Origin: Branchinecta lynchi
Lineage: Eukaryota > Arthropoda > Branchiopoda > Anostraca > Branchinectidae
Assembly (NCBI GenBank): GCA_023053575.1
Contig: JAKZAP010000014.1
Span: forward strand, 14,100,938 to 14,164,937
Direction of reading: 5' to 3'
DNA length: 64,000 nucleotides
The position numbers and the translations under genes were made by a program. Below the pieces are notes generated by a model. That model was not told where the DNA came from and did not search any database. It saw only the letters and a program-made list of their open reading frames with translations. Within the stretch, counting starts at the first letter, position 1; each line of letters opens with the position of its first letter. Shown piece by piece: positions 44,331-54,717 of this stretch.

Positions 44331-44518
44331 ATAGGTCTCTCTACAAACATTACATTTTTCTAAAGACTGACGCAGTGAGTTAGCCTCGCGTCCTTTCTCG
44401 ATGTCGGACTACTCAAAAAAGAGAAACAGAGCTGGTAAAGGTCCGTTTAAGTGTGAGCGAGCTTTGCCATCGGCATAGTATATTTGAGGAAATGTGGTAC
44501 CGAGTTTCTGTCGTCTTT

Positions 44519-44814
44519 GAGCGTGTTCCACCCTTCTAACAATAGTCACTATTAGTTACTATTTCCGTTAAATCCTCACGAAAAGTTACTACGCTGACCG
44601 TTCCAACCTTGTCGGAATAGTAACTATTAGTTACTATTTGCTTACCATGCTCGGGAGCGTAGTAACTACGCATCTCTGTAACGTGATTGGTCGGATTCGC
44701 CCCTGGCGTGAAATCCTGCTGGAAAATAGAAAAATCGTTCCAGCCTTGACGGCAAAAAGCCAGAATTTGTGACGTCATGCGTAGTTACTACGGTAAGTAG
44801 GGTGGAACACGCTC
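44519..44814 (+). mobile_element. GAGCGTG MITE, copy 5 (296 bp, TSD TTT)
   Basis: GAGCGTGTTCCACCCT at left and AGGGTGGAACACGCTC at right, with TTT on both sides (44516-44518, 44815-44817). The best-preserved copy. Confidence 0.9.
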
Positions 44815-45509
44815 TTTGACTTACTTCATTTTCACTGGATACTGAACTATAGGTGTATCGTTTACCCTATGGTATAGGGTAAAGGATCGGGATTAAGGCT
44901 GGAACAGATTACGGGCTACTAGTCATCGCTACTAAACATGTTATTGAAGGAATGTCAGCTAGCTTACACCGCTTAGTTACACCATCCGTTATTAGTAGTG
45001 ACGCAAGAAAAATATTTCCATTTTTTTCTAAGCATACTGCCTGCAGGTACAGATCCCCAGACACTATCACAGCCCAAGTTTTTTTTATCTAATGTCTTTA
45101 ATTTCAATTCAATTTCAATCTAGTTCATTCATTAAAAATCGTGAAACGGCGGTGAGCCGACTAGTTGATTTTACGTCAACAATGATCCGTCTATCCGGAT
45201 GCCGATCCGTGTATAGCTAAATATATTTTATCTACAGACCCACTCTAGACCTACGAAAGCAAAACGACTTGAAAGCCGAGAGACATTTCCAGCGTCCACG
45301 GATCTAGAGGAAACCCTTCGTCAGAAACCTCCGTCGGGGGCACAGATAAGAAGGCTTGGTTTCTTTCTTTGTCTTGTTTCCTAAACACTTTAATAACATA
45401 CTTTGTCATTGTTGCATTAGAGATAGAATCACTGATTGAGCGATTGGAAGGACCGATACTTCCTTCGGTCAACTTACTCGCTACTCCTTCCCAATAGTCT
45501 GAGACTTAC

Positions 45510-46140
45510 CAATTTCCAGCGCCAGCTCCGTGGTTATTTTCTCTTGTTTCGCCACTGTATTCGGCAATGGGTCTATGGGACCAAGAGACGTCACCGTCTT
45601 CTCCCCCGTTGAATCATCCGAGAGGTAGGCCTCCGAAGAATCATTCAAGCCGAGGAAATCGCGGAACCATTTCAGCAATTCAGGGAATTTCCCCAGGAAC
45701 GGGGTCACTAGCTGCAGCACCTCAGCACGGGACACTATCTCCTGGTTAAACAGAAGCAGGCAACGCAAGAAATTCTCGTACACATCGCCCGACTTGAGAG
45801 CGCGCCGAACCTTGTCAAAGAACGCGAAATCTGAGAGCGAGCCGTATTTAGCCGCCTCTGCGATTGTCACATCGCGAACCACACAAGTTGCCGCGGGCAT
45901 GACCCGCGGTTTTTTGGGCGCGGCGCCTTGAGGCGGCGATGCTTCAAGTGGGCGCTTTGGTGCGGACTTTATTGCACTTGGTGTTCCGGCGGTCATGGGC
46001 ACCTCCTTGGCGGGCATAGGCTGAGGCACGGGGACAGGCTTGGACACGACAGGCGAGGGAACGGGCGACTGCACTACGGTCACTGCTACCTTCTTTTGCT
46101 GGGCCGCAGCGTGTTGGTCGCTTAACATATTGCGGTGGCT
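45510..46140 (-). CDS. SIN3A: SIN3 exon: PAH2-PAH3 linker and complete PAH3
   Basis: The largest coding exon seen (631 nt, about 210 residues). The first ~75 residues are a basic, Pro/Ala/Val-rich linker with a likely nuclear localisation cluster (KRPLEA and AAPKKPRV). PAH3 follows: TIAEAAKYGSLSDFAFFDKV, RRALKSGDVYENFLRCLLLF, NQEIVSRAEVLQLVTPFLGK and FPELLKWFRDFLGL. A short acidic/Ser-rich tail (SSEAYLSDDSTGEK) then leads toward the HDAC-interaction domain. PAH3 binds the corepressor subunit SAP30 and other partners. The exon ends in phase 1 (GAA ATT G) and joins the next exon to give [11 protein letters not shown], the conserved start of the HDAC-interaction domain. This whole exon also reads open for stretches on the other strand, which I treat as incidental. 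Confidence 0.95.
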
Positions 46141-47210
46141 CTGAAAAAGATAACACTAGACTAGTGATAAGACGATCAAGGTCCAGTATGAGGGTGAAGA
46201 AGGGTGGGCGAGGGTGATAATGTCAACAGAACTTAAGGAGCATCAAAAGGAAAGTCAGCAGGATGTGACATGGATATATTGGCACGAACGCAGAAAATCC
46301 CCTGTCCTGTTTCGTACCATTCCGGTGGAAAAAATGAACAAAGACCCGAATAAAAATCCGTATTTCGATGAACTGATGACAAAGGAGCACAGCGTATTAA
46401 AATTATCTGATTAAAGAGAAAACAGCGAATCTTGCAAACAATTCGGAATGAGGGATGGTGAGTGCTGACTAGATGATGTAGCGTGGCTGGGAGAGGGCGG
46501 TGGCGGGACTGAGTCGGAAGAAGACGGTTTATGATTTCGTGATTTGGATGTATAGGGCCCCCCCCCCCCCCTCTCTCTGACCTTCTGACTCTAACCCAAT
46601 AAAATACTCATAATTTGGGCCAAGCTCAGAAATCAGATTTCCTTTCTATTGTGGTAGGTCAGGGCTGAGGTGCCAACAGGTATCCAGCGTTTGGCATACG
46701 TTATCCAACGTTAGGAAAAGGCTATGTCAAATGCTATATACCCAGTGTTTGGTATAGGGTATCCAAAACAGCGGGGGGGGGGGGGTAGACCGGTAAGTAC
46801 AAGACAACGTTTCATTTCGCGGATATTTATCCAAATCTCTTTTTCCTACGGAGTGAGCGCGGTCCCCACGCAGGAAGCGGAAGGAAACCTTGACCAATAA
46901 GCTGGTAGGGTCCACAAAGTGTCTGTACATAATTTGTCTGTCTAGCACGTAACTGTCGTGTATGAAAGTTTCAGTAGGATCGAATTCATGTCCAATATCC
47001 ATGTTGGAAAGCAGAGTCTAAAAGCTAGCCCCTAACTTGAGTTTAAAGTCTGTCTCAAAGCCTGGACATACAGTCCTATTCAACCAGCCAAGGTTTCAGG
47101 CATACAAAATTCTTCTCCTACATATATAGCAACTAAATTCGACCAAGAAAAATAATAAAAATAAAGGGAGACAATATTCGCAGGGATGAAATTATAATAT
47201 GCTGGTATTT
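46141..47210. other. Intron DNA, nothing recognised
   Basis: SIN3 intron with a short C-run at ~46559-46571 and a G-run at ~46772-46785. The open frame 46214-46414 (charged, 66 residues) resembles no family I know. Confidence 0.35.
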
Positions 47211-48262
47211 AACAAGAGCTACGAGCTCATATGGCACTTGTTACGAGTAGGCACGGCTCGGTTATGTCAATGATATATCTAGTGTTTGCTAGGTGTCTTC
47301 CCACCAAGTTTCATCTCGATCCCTCCACTCATAGCGTTTTCCAATATTTCCGGTTCTCCCCTCCAGCTCCCCCAAAAGTCACCGGATCCGGTCCGGATTT
47401 CAGCGGGTCGTCTGAGGCATGAGGTCTTTCCAAATGTCAAGTTTCATCGAGATCCGGTCACCCGTTCAAAAGTTATAAATACCTCAAGATTCCGGATTCC
47501 CCCTCCCTCCACTCCCCCGACAGTGCCAGAATCGGCTCGGTCATGTCAATGATGTATCTAGTGTTTGCTAGGTGTCTTCCCACCAAGTTTCATCTCTATC
47601 CCTCCACTCCTAGCGTTTCCCAAGATTTCCAGTTGCCCCCTCCAGCTCCCCCAAAAGTCCCCGGATCCGGTCCGGATTCTAAGTGGGTCGTCTGAGGCAT
47701 GAGGTCTTTCCAAATATCAAGTTCCATCGAGATCCGATCACCCGTTCAAAAGTTATAAATACCTCAAGATTCCGGATTCCCCCTCCCTCCACTCCCCCCA
47801 CAGTGCCCGAATCGGCTCGGTTATGTCAATGATGTATCTAGTGTTTGCTAGGTGTCTTCCCACCAAGTTTCATCTCGATCCCTCCACTCATAGTGTTTCC
47901 CAAGATTTCCGGTTGCCCCCTCCAGCTCCCCCCAAAAGTCACCGGATCCGGTCCGGATTTTATGTGGGTCGTCTGAGGCTGTCGTTCCAAATATCAAGTT
48001 TCATCGAGATCCGATCACCCGTTCAAAAGTTAAAAATACCTCAAGATTCCGGATTCCCCCTCCCTCCACTCCCCCAACGGTGCTCGGATCGGGGAAGTGA
48101 CTATTTCCAACTTAATCATTTGGGGTCCCTGATACGCCTGCCAAGTTTTATCGTCCTAGCTTATGTGGAAGTGCCCGAACTCGCAAAACCTGGACAGACC
48201 GACGGACAGAAATTGCGATCGCTATATGGCACTTGGCCGAAGGGCAAGTGGCATAAAAACCA
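47211..48262 (+). mobile_element. Family 1 module array, compact intact copy (~1.05 kb)
   Basis: Starts AAGAGCTACGAGCTCATATG and GCACTTG. There are three repeats of an α-β module pair (GTGTTTGCTAGGTGTCTTCC, CCAAGTTTCATCTCGATCCC, then CGAGATCCGATCACCCGTTC), then a terminal module with TTTTATCGTCCTAGCTTATG, CAGACCGACGGACAG and GCGATCGCTATATGGCACTT. It ends in the imperfect hairpin ATGGCACTTG...CAAGTGGCAT. This is the clearest example of the family's complete structure. Confidence 0.85.
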
Positions 48263-49017
48263 CAGACGGCACACTGCTAATTAGTCGGTGATTCATTATG
48301 CTCGCTGAAGGAAATCGAGAATCCCGGCGTTTCTAAACTACATCCAGGTGGGCAGCCAAGGGGCATCCACTTGCGATTAGCAACTTAAGGAATTCAATGA
48401 TGCTTTTTTGCGTATGTTTTTTGAAGTTCATGGCGCTGTCATGGTAGGAACTAGTTACCGGTATGACGATACACAAGGTGATGGGTTTATTTTTTAGTAC
48501 CTCGAGGCCCTCTTTAATATCATCCTTTTCCACAACTCATTTCCAAATGTCTCTAAGCTGGTGGCTCTTCTATTATCTCATAAATTACACCATTCTTCGG
48601 CCTGACGCGCTTCAAAAACCTTCTATGGATATTCTAAACCACACACAGCTATTATATCGCCCGAGGGAGAGTCAATTGCGTCTATACACTCCTACGATTG
48701 GCATAAAGCATGCGCGGGCCTGAGTTGTAAACCGGTCTTGAAGTCCCGACAGGTTGTTTCCATATAGTTACTACCAGACATTATTTTTCGGGTGCGGTAG
48801 GCTATATTTCGTTCTCTAAGAAAATTGGCCGACGGGAACGTCAGCTTCTGCGGGAACGTCAGCACTTCTGATGTGACACTTTATTATGATTAACCACCAA
48901 CACAATCTCTTCTATCGGAACGGTGGTAAAGTTTGATGTCATGACGTCGTTATCCGTGGGAACCGCCAATCCAGCCCCCCCCCCCTTGATTACGGCTTCG
49001 CTAGATATTCCGCAAAT

Positions 49018-49252
49018 AAATTTTCTTTGAGCCCAAGGTGACTTTAAAACATATATTCAAACAATGTTTACAACGGATATACGTCAGCTATGATTCTTCA
49101 TCAGCGATATTTCGACCTGATTACAGGTTTGTTTCCTTCCCCGACGTTGACCCAGAAGATTCACAGCCTGACGAGGACCCTTGCCAAGAAGGACCGAACT
49201 ATCGCTGATGAAGAATCGTAGCTGACGTATATCCGTTGTAAACATTATCATA
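49018..49252 (+). mobile_element. Hammerhead-bearing element, copy E (foldback form)
   Basis: The left arm is antisense (CTTTGAGCCCAAGGTGAC onward) with a truncated core at 49100. The right arm is sense with hairpin remnant TTTCCTTCCCCGACGTTG, a full core at 49161-49210, and TAGCTGACGTATATCCGTTG. The right end stops at GTAAACATT. Confidence 0.65.
49161..49216 (+). ncRNA. Hammerhead ribozyme-like motif E
   Basis: CAGC, CTGACGA (49168-49174), stem II, GAA (49196-49198), then C instead of A at 15.1, TAT, C49203 and GCTG. Outer stem I GATT/AATC is kept. The 15.1 change probably inactivates it. Confidence 0.6.
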
Positions 49253-49517
49253 GTAAACTCTTCCAAACTTCAGATGCAGTGTTCTGAAAAACTTCTGTCA
49301 CATGACGTGTACAAGCCTCAGCAGGTTGAATGGCACCGGAAAAAGAAAACTAATCTGATTTGGACCTTCGTAAGGTGAGAGGTTGCCAAAAGGGAAGTCA
49401 AATTTCCGCTTGTCAGCTCAGCTCCTCGTTTCTCTGGGATTCTCTTTCGATCGCGAAATCGAATTAGGCTGATCTACCATAAAAAAAGCGAGTAAGGGAG
49501 GGGGCTGATTAAACCCA

Positions 49518-49760
49518 TGAGTAGCACCTTTGCAGATGCCACGGTCTGAAGTCGTTTTCGCAGTTAACGTGGTATCTGGTACTAAGGTCAAAAGGCGTTT
49601 GCAGTTATCGTTGTATCTGGCCAGTAACAATGGTAACTAATCGTGGTATTTGAAAAAGTCATCTCACTTTCATCATCGCCAATAGAAGGGCATAGGATTT
49701 TGTCAGATTGGTGGGAAAGAAGTTAGGCACTGGTGATGTGAGTGAACGCTAATTCGGCTA
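49518..49760. mobile_element. Palindrome MITE, copy 5 (truncated)
   Basis: TAGCACCTTTGCAGATGCCACGG at left, then GTCGTTTTCGCAGTTAACGTGG, TATCTGGCCAGTAAC, TCATCTCACTTTCATCATCG. The right terminal repeat is missing; it runs into the next element. Confidence 0.7.
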
Positions 49761-49926
49761 ATTCGGGGTTGCTTTTCGGAGCGGGGTTTTGCCTGCGGGT
49801 CGGACAAAAAAGTAAAAAAAATACATAAATCAGAAGAAAAAGCCTACAAAAAATGACCATTTTTGTATGTTTCTGGGGGGGGGGGGGGGTTCAACCCCCT
49901 AGCCCCCCCCCCCTGGATACGGCCTT
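49756..49926 (-). mobile_element. GTATCCAGG/CCTGGATACG foldback element, copy 3
   Basis: Reverse orientation: CGGGGTTTTGCCTGCGGGTC at left; a G-run, a C-run and CCCTGGATACGGCC at right. Confidence 0.65.
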
Positions 49927-50286
49927 GATGGTCACACAGCAGAAGCAATTTAAAGGGTTTAGGGCCTAGACCTACTAACGAAAGCAGATACAAAAGTTTA
50001 GAACGCCGCAGACAATTTAAACCACCGTCATTTTCTAGGCAAAAGGACATTCCCTTGATCCCAGCCACTCCAGATAAGCCGAGCTGCTGCAAGAAAAAGT
50101 CAGCAAGGGCCAGTGGATCCCAAAGACTATACCGCAGAAGGAAGGAAGGAGGAAAATCCAGAGGAAGCTTATCTCACTAAACTTGCATCCTTCGCATACT
50201 GCGTTGATTCCCGTTAGGCGTTCCATGTACGAAATAGGTTGAAGTAGCTCACCTGTGAGGAATCAGCTGAACAGTCAAGTGACGTG

Positions 50287-50595
50287 TAAATCCCGATGAA
50301 AAATGTCAGAATAGTAGTATGAAGTTGTACGAAAAAGTAGCATGGAGTACTAACTGATGCTATGCTACATGCTTCTACTTCAAGGATATACCGTGTTACT
50401 GCATTCTACTATTAGCAAGACTGGATGCTCCTAGAGCAAGACAGGATGCTACTGGATACTACTACTTAAGATTGTCCCAGTCTGAGGCACATTAAATGAT
50501 AGTACTCTTTACTATTACATATCACTAGATGCAGCTTTTTCGTACAACTATCATACAACTACGCAGGCAACAAATTTTTCATCGAGATACCAGTC
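50287..50595. mobile_element. ~300-bp foldback element
   Basis: Inverted ends CCCGATGAAAAATGTC and complement of AAATTTTTCATCGAGAT; inner arms AAGTTGTACGAAAAAGTAGC and complement of GCAGCTTTTTCGTACAACTA. The interior has irregular repeats of GATGCTAC / AGTAC. It lies ~200 nt beyond the donor of the PAH2 exon. Confidence 0.75.
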
Positions 50596-50799
50596 TACCG
50601 TTTTTTAGCTCTAGTATAGAATAATGGACTTTTGGCAATTTAGTCCGCACTATTCTGGTTTACAGAAGGCAATGCGGATCCAAGCGCAATTTCTCAGTTG
50701 GTTTGGTTGAATTTGCTGTTCGTATGCTTGCCCAATAACTGGTCAGTTTTAGCAAAAGGACTTGTGACATAACAGCATATTCTACTCGTGGGTACTTAC

Positions 50800-51033
50800 G
50801 ATAGCAATTGCTGCAGAGCTCGTTGCATCTGGCAAGAATTGGCCAAACTCGGCAAGCAGATCCTCTTGATGATGGAATAGCCTAGCTACTTGAGAGTAAA
50901 CCTCCTGTTCACTAAGAAACCTAGTTCCAGGGCCAGGCTGGATTCCGTCTTTGATCATCTTCTGTTCTTTCTGGTATGTATGTAGAATCTCAAGGAATTG
51001 CTTGTAAATGTCCGGCTGTCCGTGAAAGCGACT
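50800..51033 (-). CDS. SIN3A: SIN3 exon: main body of PAH2
   Basis: Exactly 78 codons, phase 0 at both ends. It encodes helices 2-4 of PAH2: [20 protein letters not shown], then [20 protein letters not shown], then [20 protein letters not shown] and [10 protein letters not shown]. The [12 protein letters not shown] and LFxxQEDLLxEFxQFLP blocks are diagnostic of SIN3 PAH2 and form the hydrophobic cleft for repressor helices. The loop between helices 2 and 3 ([12 protein letters not shown]) has its own sequence; vertebrate loops here differ but are of similar length. The donor is GTAAGTAC, and the acceptor follows a short pyrimidine tract. The exon sits between a ~300-bp foldback element (50287-50595) on the donor side and unremarkable intron on the acceptor side. 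Confidence 0.95.
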
Positions 51034-52487
51034 CTGAAAGTTAGGAAAAGTTTAACTAGGTTTGAACACTCAATTTCAATTCAATTCCTTTTAATTTCAA
51101 CATTCTTTAAACCAAACAAACATAAGGCTCCCAAGAAGGGCACAACCATGTCCTGTGGGGGAGTCTATAACTTTCACTCACCGATTAAAAACGATGACAC
51201 ACATTTCTCGTATTAACCTTCTCATCTCTTTTTCTTACCCCCCCCCCCCCCCCCAACCCTCAGATCATATTTCAGAAGCCGCTAATTATATACGATAGTT
51301 CAGTTGCGGTTTCTTTTTCCATTACGCATCTAAAACTTACAGCCTTTGCTGTTACAGCCGGCTATGTGACTGTATTTCTTCAAGCCCGAGGTCTATTAAA
51401 GGTTTGTAAAGACTGATGATGGTGCACATTGTATGAACTATGTCGGCCAAGTGGTTACCAAAATGTACTTTCCGTTTGACCGTCTAGGTAATATATAACA
51501 CATATATAAAAAGAAGCAAACTACCTAAAACGTCACTCTTATAATAAACGACGAACTATAAAATAACCTAAAAAGCCTGCTTGATTTTAGTATTTGTCAA
51601 AGAAATACGAAATATTCAACTCGACACAAATCTCTGGGTCTACTGCTTGTAAAAAAAAAAAATATATTACTCCCACTAATAAGTTTAGTAGAAAACTAGC
51701 AGTTCGAAAATTGTCCGTTGTCTTCGGTCTTAACCGAACCATCCACCCAGGCCTGAAATCCACAAAATTGTATAATAACCGTTTTCTTTTACTCCGTATC
51801 TATCTTTACAGTTAACCCCTTCGGAGAAAAGAAGAATACTACGTGCATGCGTTCCTGTACAAGAACCGTTTTGATTCCCCCGCTGCGTAATATCCTCCCC
51901 GAAGGTTTCCCACCCCTACGTCTTCGGCCAGGACACGGAAAAACTCAAAAATTTCCTAAAGCCGCCCCAACTGCTCTAGTACAGAAAGAGCCTTTCCGTC
52001 TTTTATCGAGCTTTACAATAAATCAGGAATCACAGTCTATTCATGCTGTTTTACATGAAACGAACTTGTTTTTTGTGATGAACTATCGACGACTAAAGAA
52101 TTTGTATACATGTTTGGGAAGAGCGTGTCCTTTTTCTCCTCTACATCGTGTCCTTCCTCCCACCAAGTTTGCCTACCAATAAAGTTACTATTCTGACCAT
52201 AGCCACGCCATCACCAGCAAACAACAAAAGAAACTGCAACCAACTTTCAAACGTTCACGAGACTACTTAGTTCACTGAGCTAGTAAAAATGGAAATCATG
52301 TCAGCTTAAGAGTTTTTCCCACGATAAGTTACAGCCCCCCCCCCCCTCCCTTTAGGCGGTTGCGAACTTAAAGCTAAAACTATAACTTGTTACAACTTCA
52401 GCATAAGGTGTGCGACTACTTCTGTAGAGCCGCGCAGAGACCTTGAATTAAAGATGTTGATTTCAGACACTTCAACAGATCTTTGCG
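51034..52487. other. Intron DNA with C-run, nothing else recognised
   Basis: SIN3 intron with a C-homopolymer at ~51239-51254 and another at ~52336. The open frame 51847-52182 resembles no family I recognise. Confidence 0.35.
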
Positions 52488-52943
52488 TCTAATCTTTAAA
52501 GCACAACTCTTACTAGAAAATCATGTTTTCCCTATAAAATAGATGAGAAAAAATGTTTTCCACCTGACAGTAGCGATTCTCTTGTTAGCGCTTGTCGATT
52601 ACATCCAGCCTTCCTGCTCTCCCACGCGGCGGCTGGGCGCAAAAGATTTGAAAAGTGAACGCGCCTTTGTTAAAAAGCGCGAAAACTAAGCAAATGAAAG
52701 ACGTAATAAACAGAAGATTACCACATCTTTATGTGTGAAAGAGTTATGCAGACAATGAAGATTCAGGCAAACTTTTCGTCAAGTGACGGGAAAACTCGGC
52801 AACGCCGGAAAAGCGCTAAGAATCCGTAATTACGAAACGAAAGAACGGAGAAAGGTGGGGATTTTAGAAGCTTATAATTCCATATGGTAGCTAAGTATAT
52901 TATAAAAGGCAGGATAAGCAAGAGGGGTCCTTTAAGGTGGCAG
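52488..52943 (+). repeat. ~460-bp repeat, copy 1
   Basis: Starts TCTTTAAAGCACAACTCTTAC and ends AGCAAGAGGGGTCCTTTAA. Contains CAGCCTTCCTGCTCTCCCAC, GCGGCGGCTGGGCGC, ACATCTTTATGTGTGAAAGA and ATTTTAGAAGCTTATAATTC. No inverted ends or frame. Copy 2 at 54150-54617 is about 80 percent identical by eye. Confidence 0.85.
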
Positions 52944-53039
52944 GGTGATCGCTGTTTAAGGAAAAAAAAAAGTCAGACTGAGTATATTCGCCAATTTCAT
53001 GGTTACCCCATTCCGTTTTCAGCGAATGTCTAAGGCTCA

Positions 53040-53185
53040 TTATTGTATATTGCATGAAGATTATGTAAAGTAATAGTATATTATGTACTTGTATGTTAGT
53101 GAATTTTTGACATTTCCTATGCTATTTTTCGCAATGAAGACCTTTTGGATGAATAAATTGAATCTGAATTGAATTTAAGGCTTTA
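53040..53185 (+). mobile_element. Retroposon tail
   Basis: Ends GGATGAATAAATTGAATCTG AATTGAATT, an AATAAA-containing simple-repeat tail typical of CR1/L2-like elements. No coding remnant. Confidence 0.45.
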
Positions 53186-53242
53186 CTACAGAAGCAACTA
53201 TAACTTCAACAGCTACCTAGGGTAAGAAGTTCACCGAATTAC

Positions 53243-53450
53243 CTGTACCTTTATCTTGTTGACATAACTGATTGCATGGTTGAACTCCACCGGCTGCCCA
53301 GAGCTTTGAGCCAAGGCAGACAATCCCTGTAACGTGGCTTGCTGAGACAAGCTGAGTTGGCTCGGTGGAGGCGTGTGAGCCACAGGCGGTAACGGTGGTC
53401 CAACGGAGCCCGGTGGCGTGGGGCTGTGGTAGTGAGAGATGTTCTGGGGC
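53243..53450 (-). CDS. SIN3A: SIN3 exon: linker and start of PAH2
   Basis: About 69 residues. The first two thirds are Pro/Ser/Gln-rich linker (PQNISHYHSPTPPGSVGPP and onward). The last part, QPVEFNHAISYVNKIKVQ, is helix 1 of PAH2, the domain that binds MAD/MXD-type and other repressor helices. The donor was chosen to keep Val-Gln in frame with the next exon (Ser-Arg-Phe-His-Gly-Gln); the alternative GT eight bases upstream would lose the register. The intron to the previous exon is only 200 nt, by far the shortest in the locus. The long intron below carries one copy of the ~460-bp repeat and a retroposon tail. Confidence 0.93.
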
Positions 53451-53650
53451 CTGCAGGTAATACTTGAAGTTAATTTCAAATTTATGTTGGAGTTCCCGCG
53501 AGAACCTTCACCTTCGATTTAGTATCGGCGGCATGTATTAACGGATCTCAAACACTTTGAACAGATCGACACAATCACAATTCGGTTCAAATGTAGACGT
53601 CCGAAAGGTCAATCAGTCTTTCGAAAAACCTAATGAGAATGTATACTCAC

Positions 53651-53985
53651 ATCTGCATAACAGGCGAAGCCATCGGTGGCTTAATCGGCATTGGCGGCGT
53701 AGCGGCTACGGGGGGACGGCCTATTCCGAGAGTGGGTGGCGTCGGGGCTCCTCGCTCACTCAAATTCGTAGCATATCGCTCCATAGGGGGCTGACGTTCC
53801 ATAGGGGGCCTCTCCCGCTCGAGAGGCGCGCGCTCAACAGGTGGGCGCTCTTGCGGAATGCGCTCCTGAGGAACTGGGTAAGTGATTGCACCACTGGCTG
53901 AAATGTGGTGGATTCCACTTGGTGCGTGAACCACAGTGGTAGTATGCATACTATTCATGGTGCCGCCTGCGGCGCCTCCACCCAT
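53651..53985 (-). CDS. SIN3A: SIN3 exon: Pro/Glu/Arg-rich linker between PAH1 and PAH2
   Basis: A low-complexity linker of about 112 residues, expected to be disordered. It starts MGGGAAGGTMNSMH, continues with Val/His/Ser-rich sequence, and then has a run of short repeats of the type PxERxP (PQERIP, PQERPP, VERAP, LERERPP, MERQPP, MERY), ending in Pro/Ala/Met-rich sequence. No enzyme or fold is visible. In the family this region is a poorly conserved spacer between PAH domains. The acceptor (TTTTAG before ATGGGT) and donor (GTGAGTAT) are good. The exon enters in phase 0 from the PAH1 exon and leaves in phase 2, which the next exon completes to Met. The internal ATG at 53985 follows an AG acceptor and lies in frame with the PAH1 exon, so I do not read it as a start codon, although an alternative start there cannot be excluded. 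Confidence 0.88.
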
Positions 53986-54149
53986 CTAAAAGAAAAGGGA
54001 CTGTGTTAAAAGTATTCGCATATGTAAACCACTCAAATACATTCTGAATATATCGCAAATGGCGGAGTCTGGCAGGAGGAAACGGTAAGGTACAGCACTC
54101 AATGCTCAACGTTCTCAATATTTACAAAACGGATATCAAGAAGCTTGCC

Positions 54150-54617
54150 ATATCCTTAAAGCACAACTCTTACTAGAAATGATCTTTTCCCTATAAAATG
54201 GATCAGAAAAAAGGTTTTCGAAAATACCATTACTTTCCACCTGAAACTAGCGATTCTCTTGTTAGCGCTTTTCGATTATATCCAGCCTTCCTGCTCTCTG
54301 ACGCGGCGGCTGAGCGCAAAAGATTTGAAAACTGAAAGTGCCGTGGTCAAAAAGTGAGAAAACTAAGCAAACGAAAGAAGTAATAAACAGAGAATTATCA
54401 CATCCTTATGTGTGAAAGGGTTGTCAGCGGACAATGAAGATTCCGGCAAACTTTTCGTTGGGTGACGAGAAAACTCGGCAAGGCCGAAAAAAACGCTAAA
54501 TATGCGTAGTTACGAAACGAAACAATGGAGAAAGGTGGAGATTTTAGAAGCTTATAATCCCATATGGGAGCTAAGAATATTTTAAAAGGCAGAATTAGCA
54601 AGAGGGGTCCTTTAACC
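54150..54617 (+). repeat. ~460-bp repeat, copy 2
   Basis: Same order as copy 1, with an extra AAAATACCATTAC segment near 54225. Also ends AGCAAGAGGGGTCCTTTAA. The two copies are in the same orientation, 1.7 kb apart, on either side of three SIN3 exon/intron junctions. Confidence 0.85.
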
Positions 54618-54717
54618 AGTACAACCGTGTTATCCCAGCCGTTTCCTCAGGTTTCCTTTACACGTACTCACGTTCAAACAGATCTGATAACTGCAAATGA
54701 TTAAAAATTCCTCGTGA

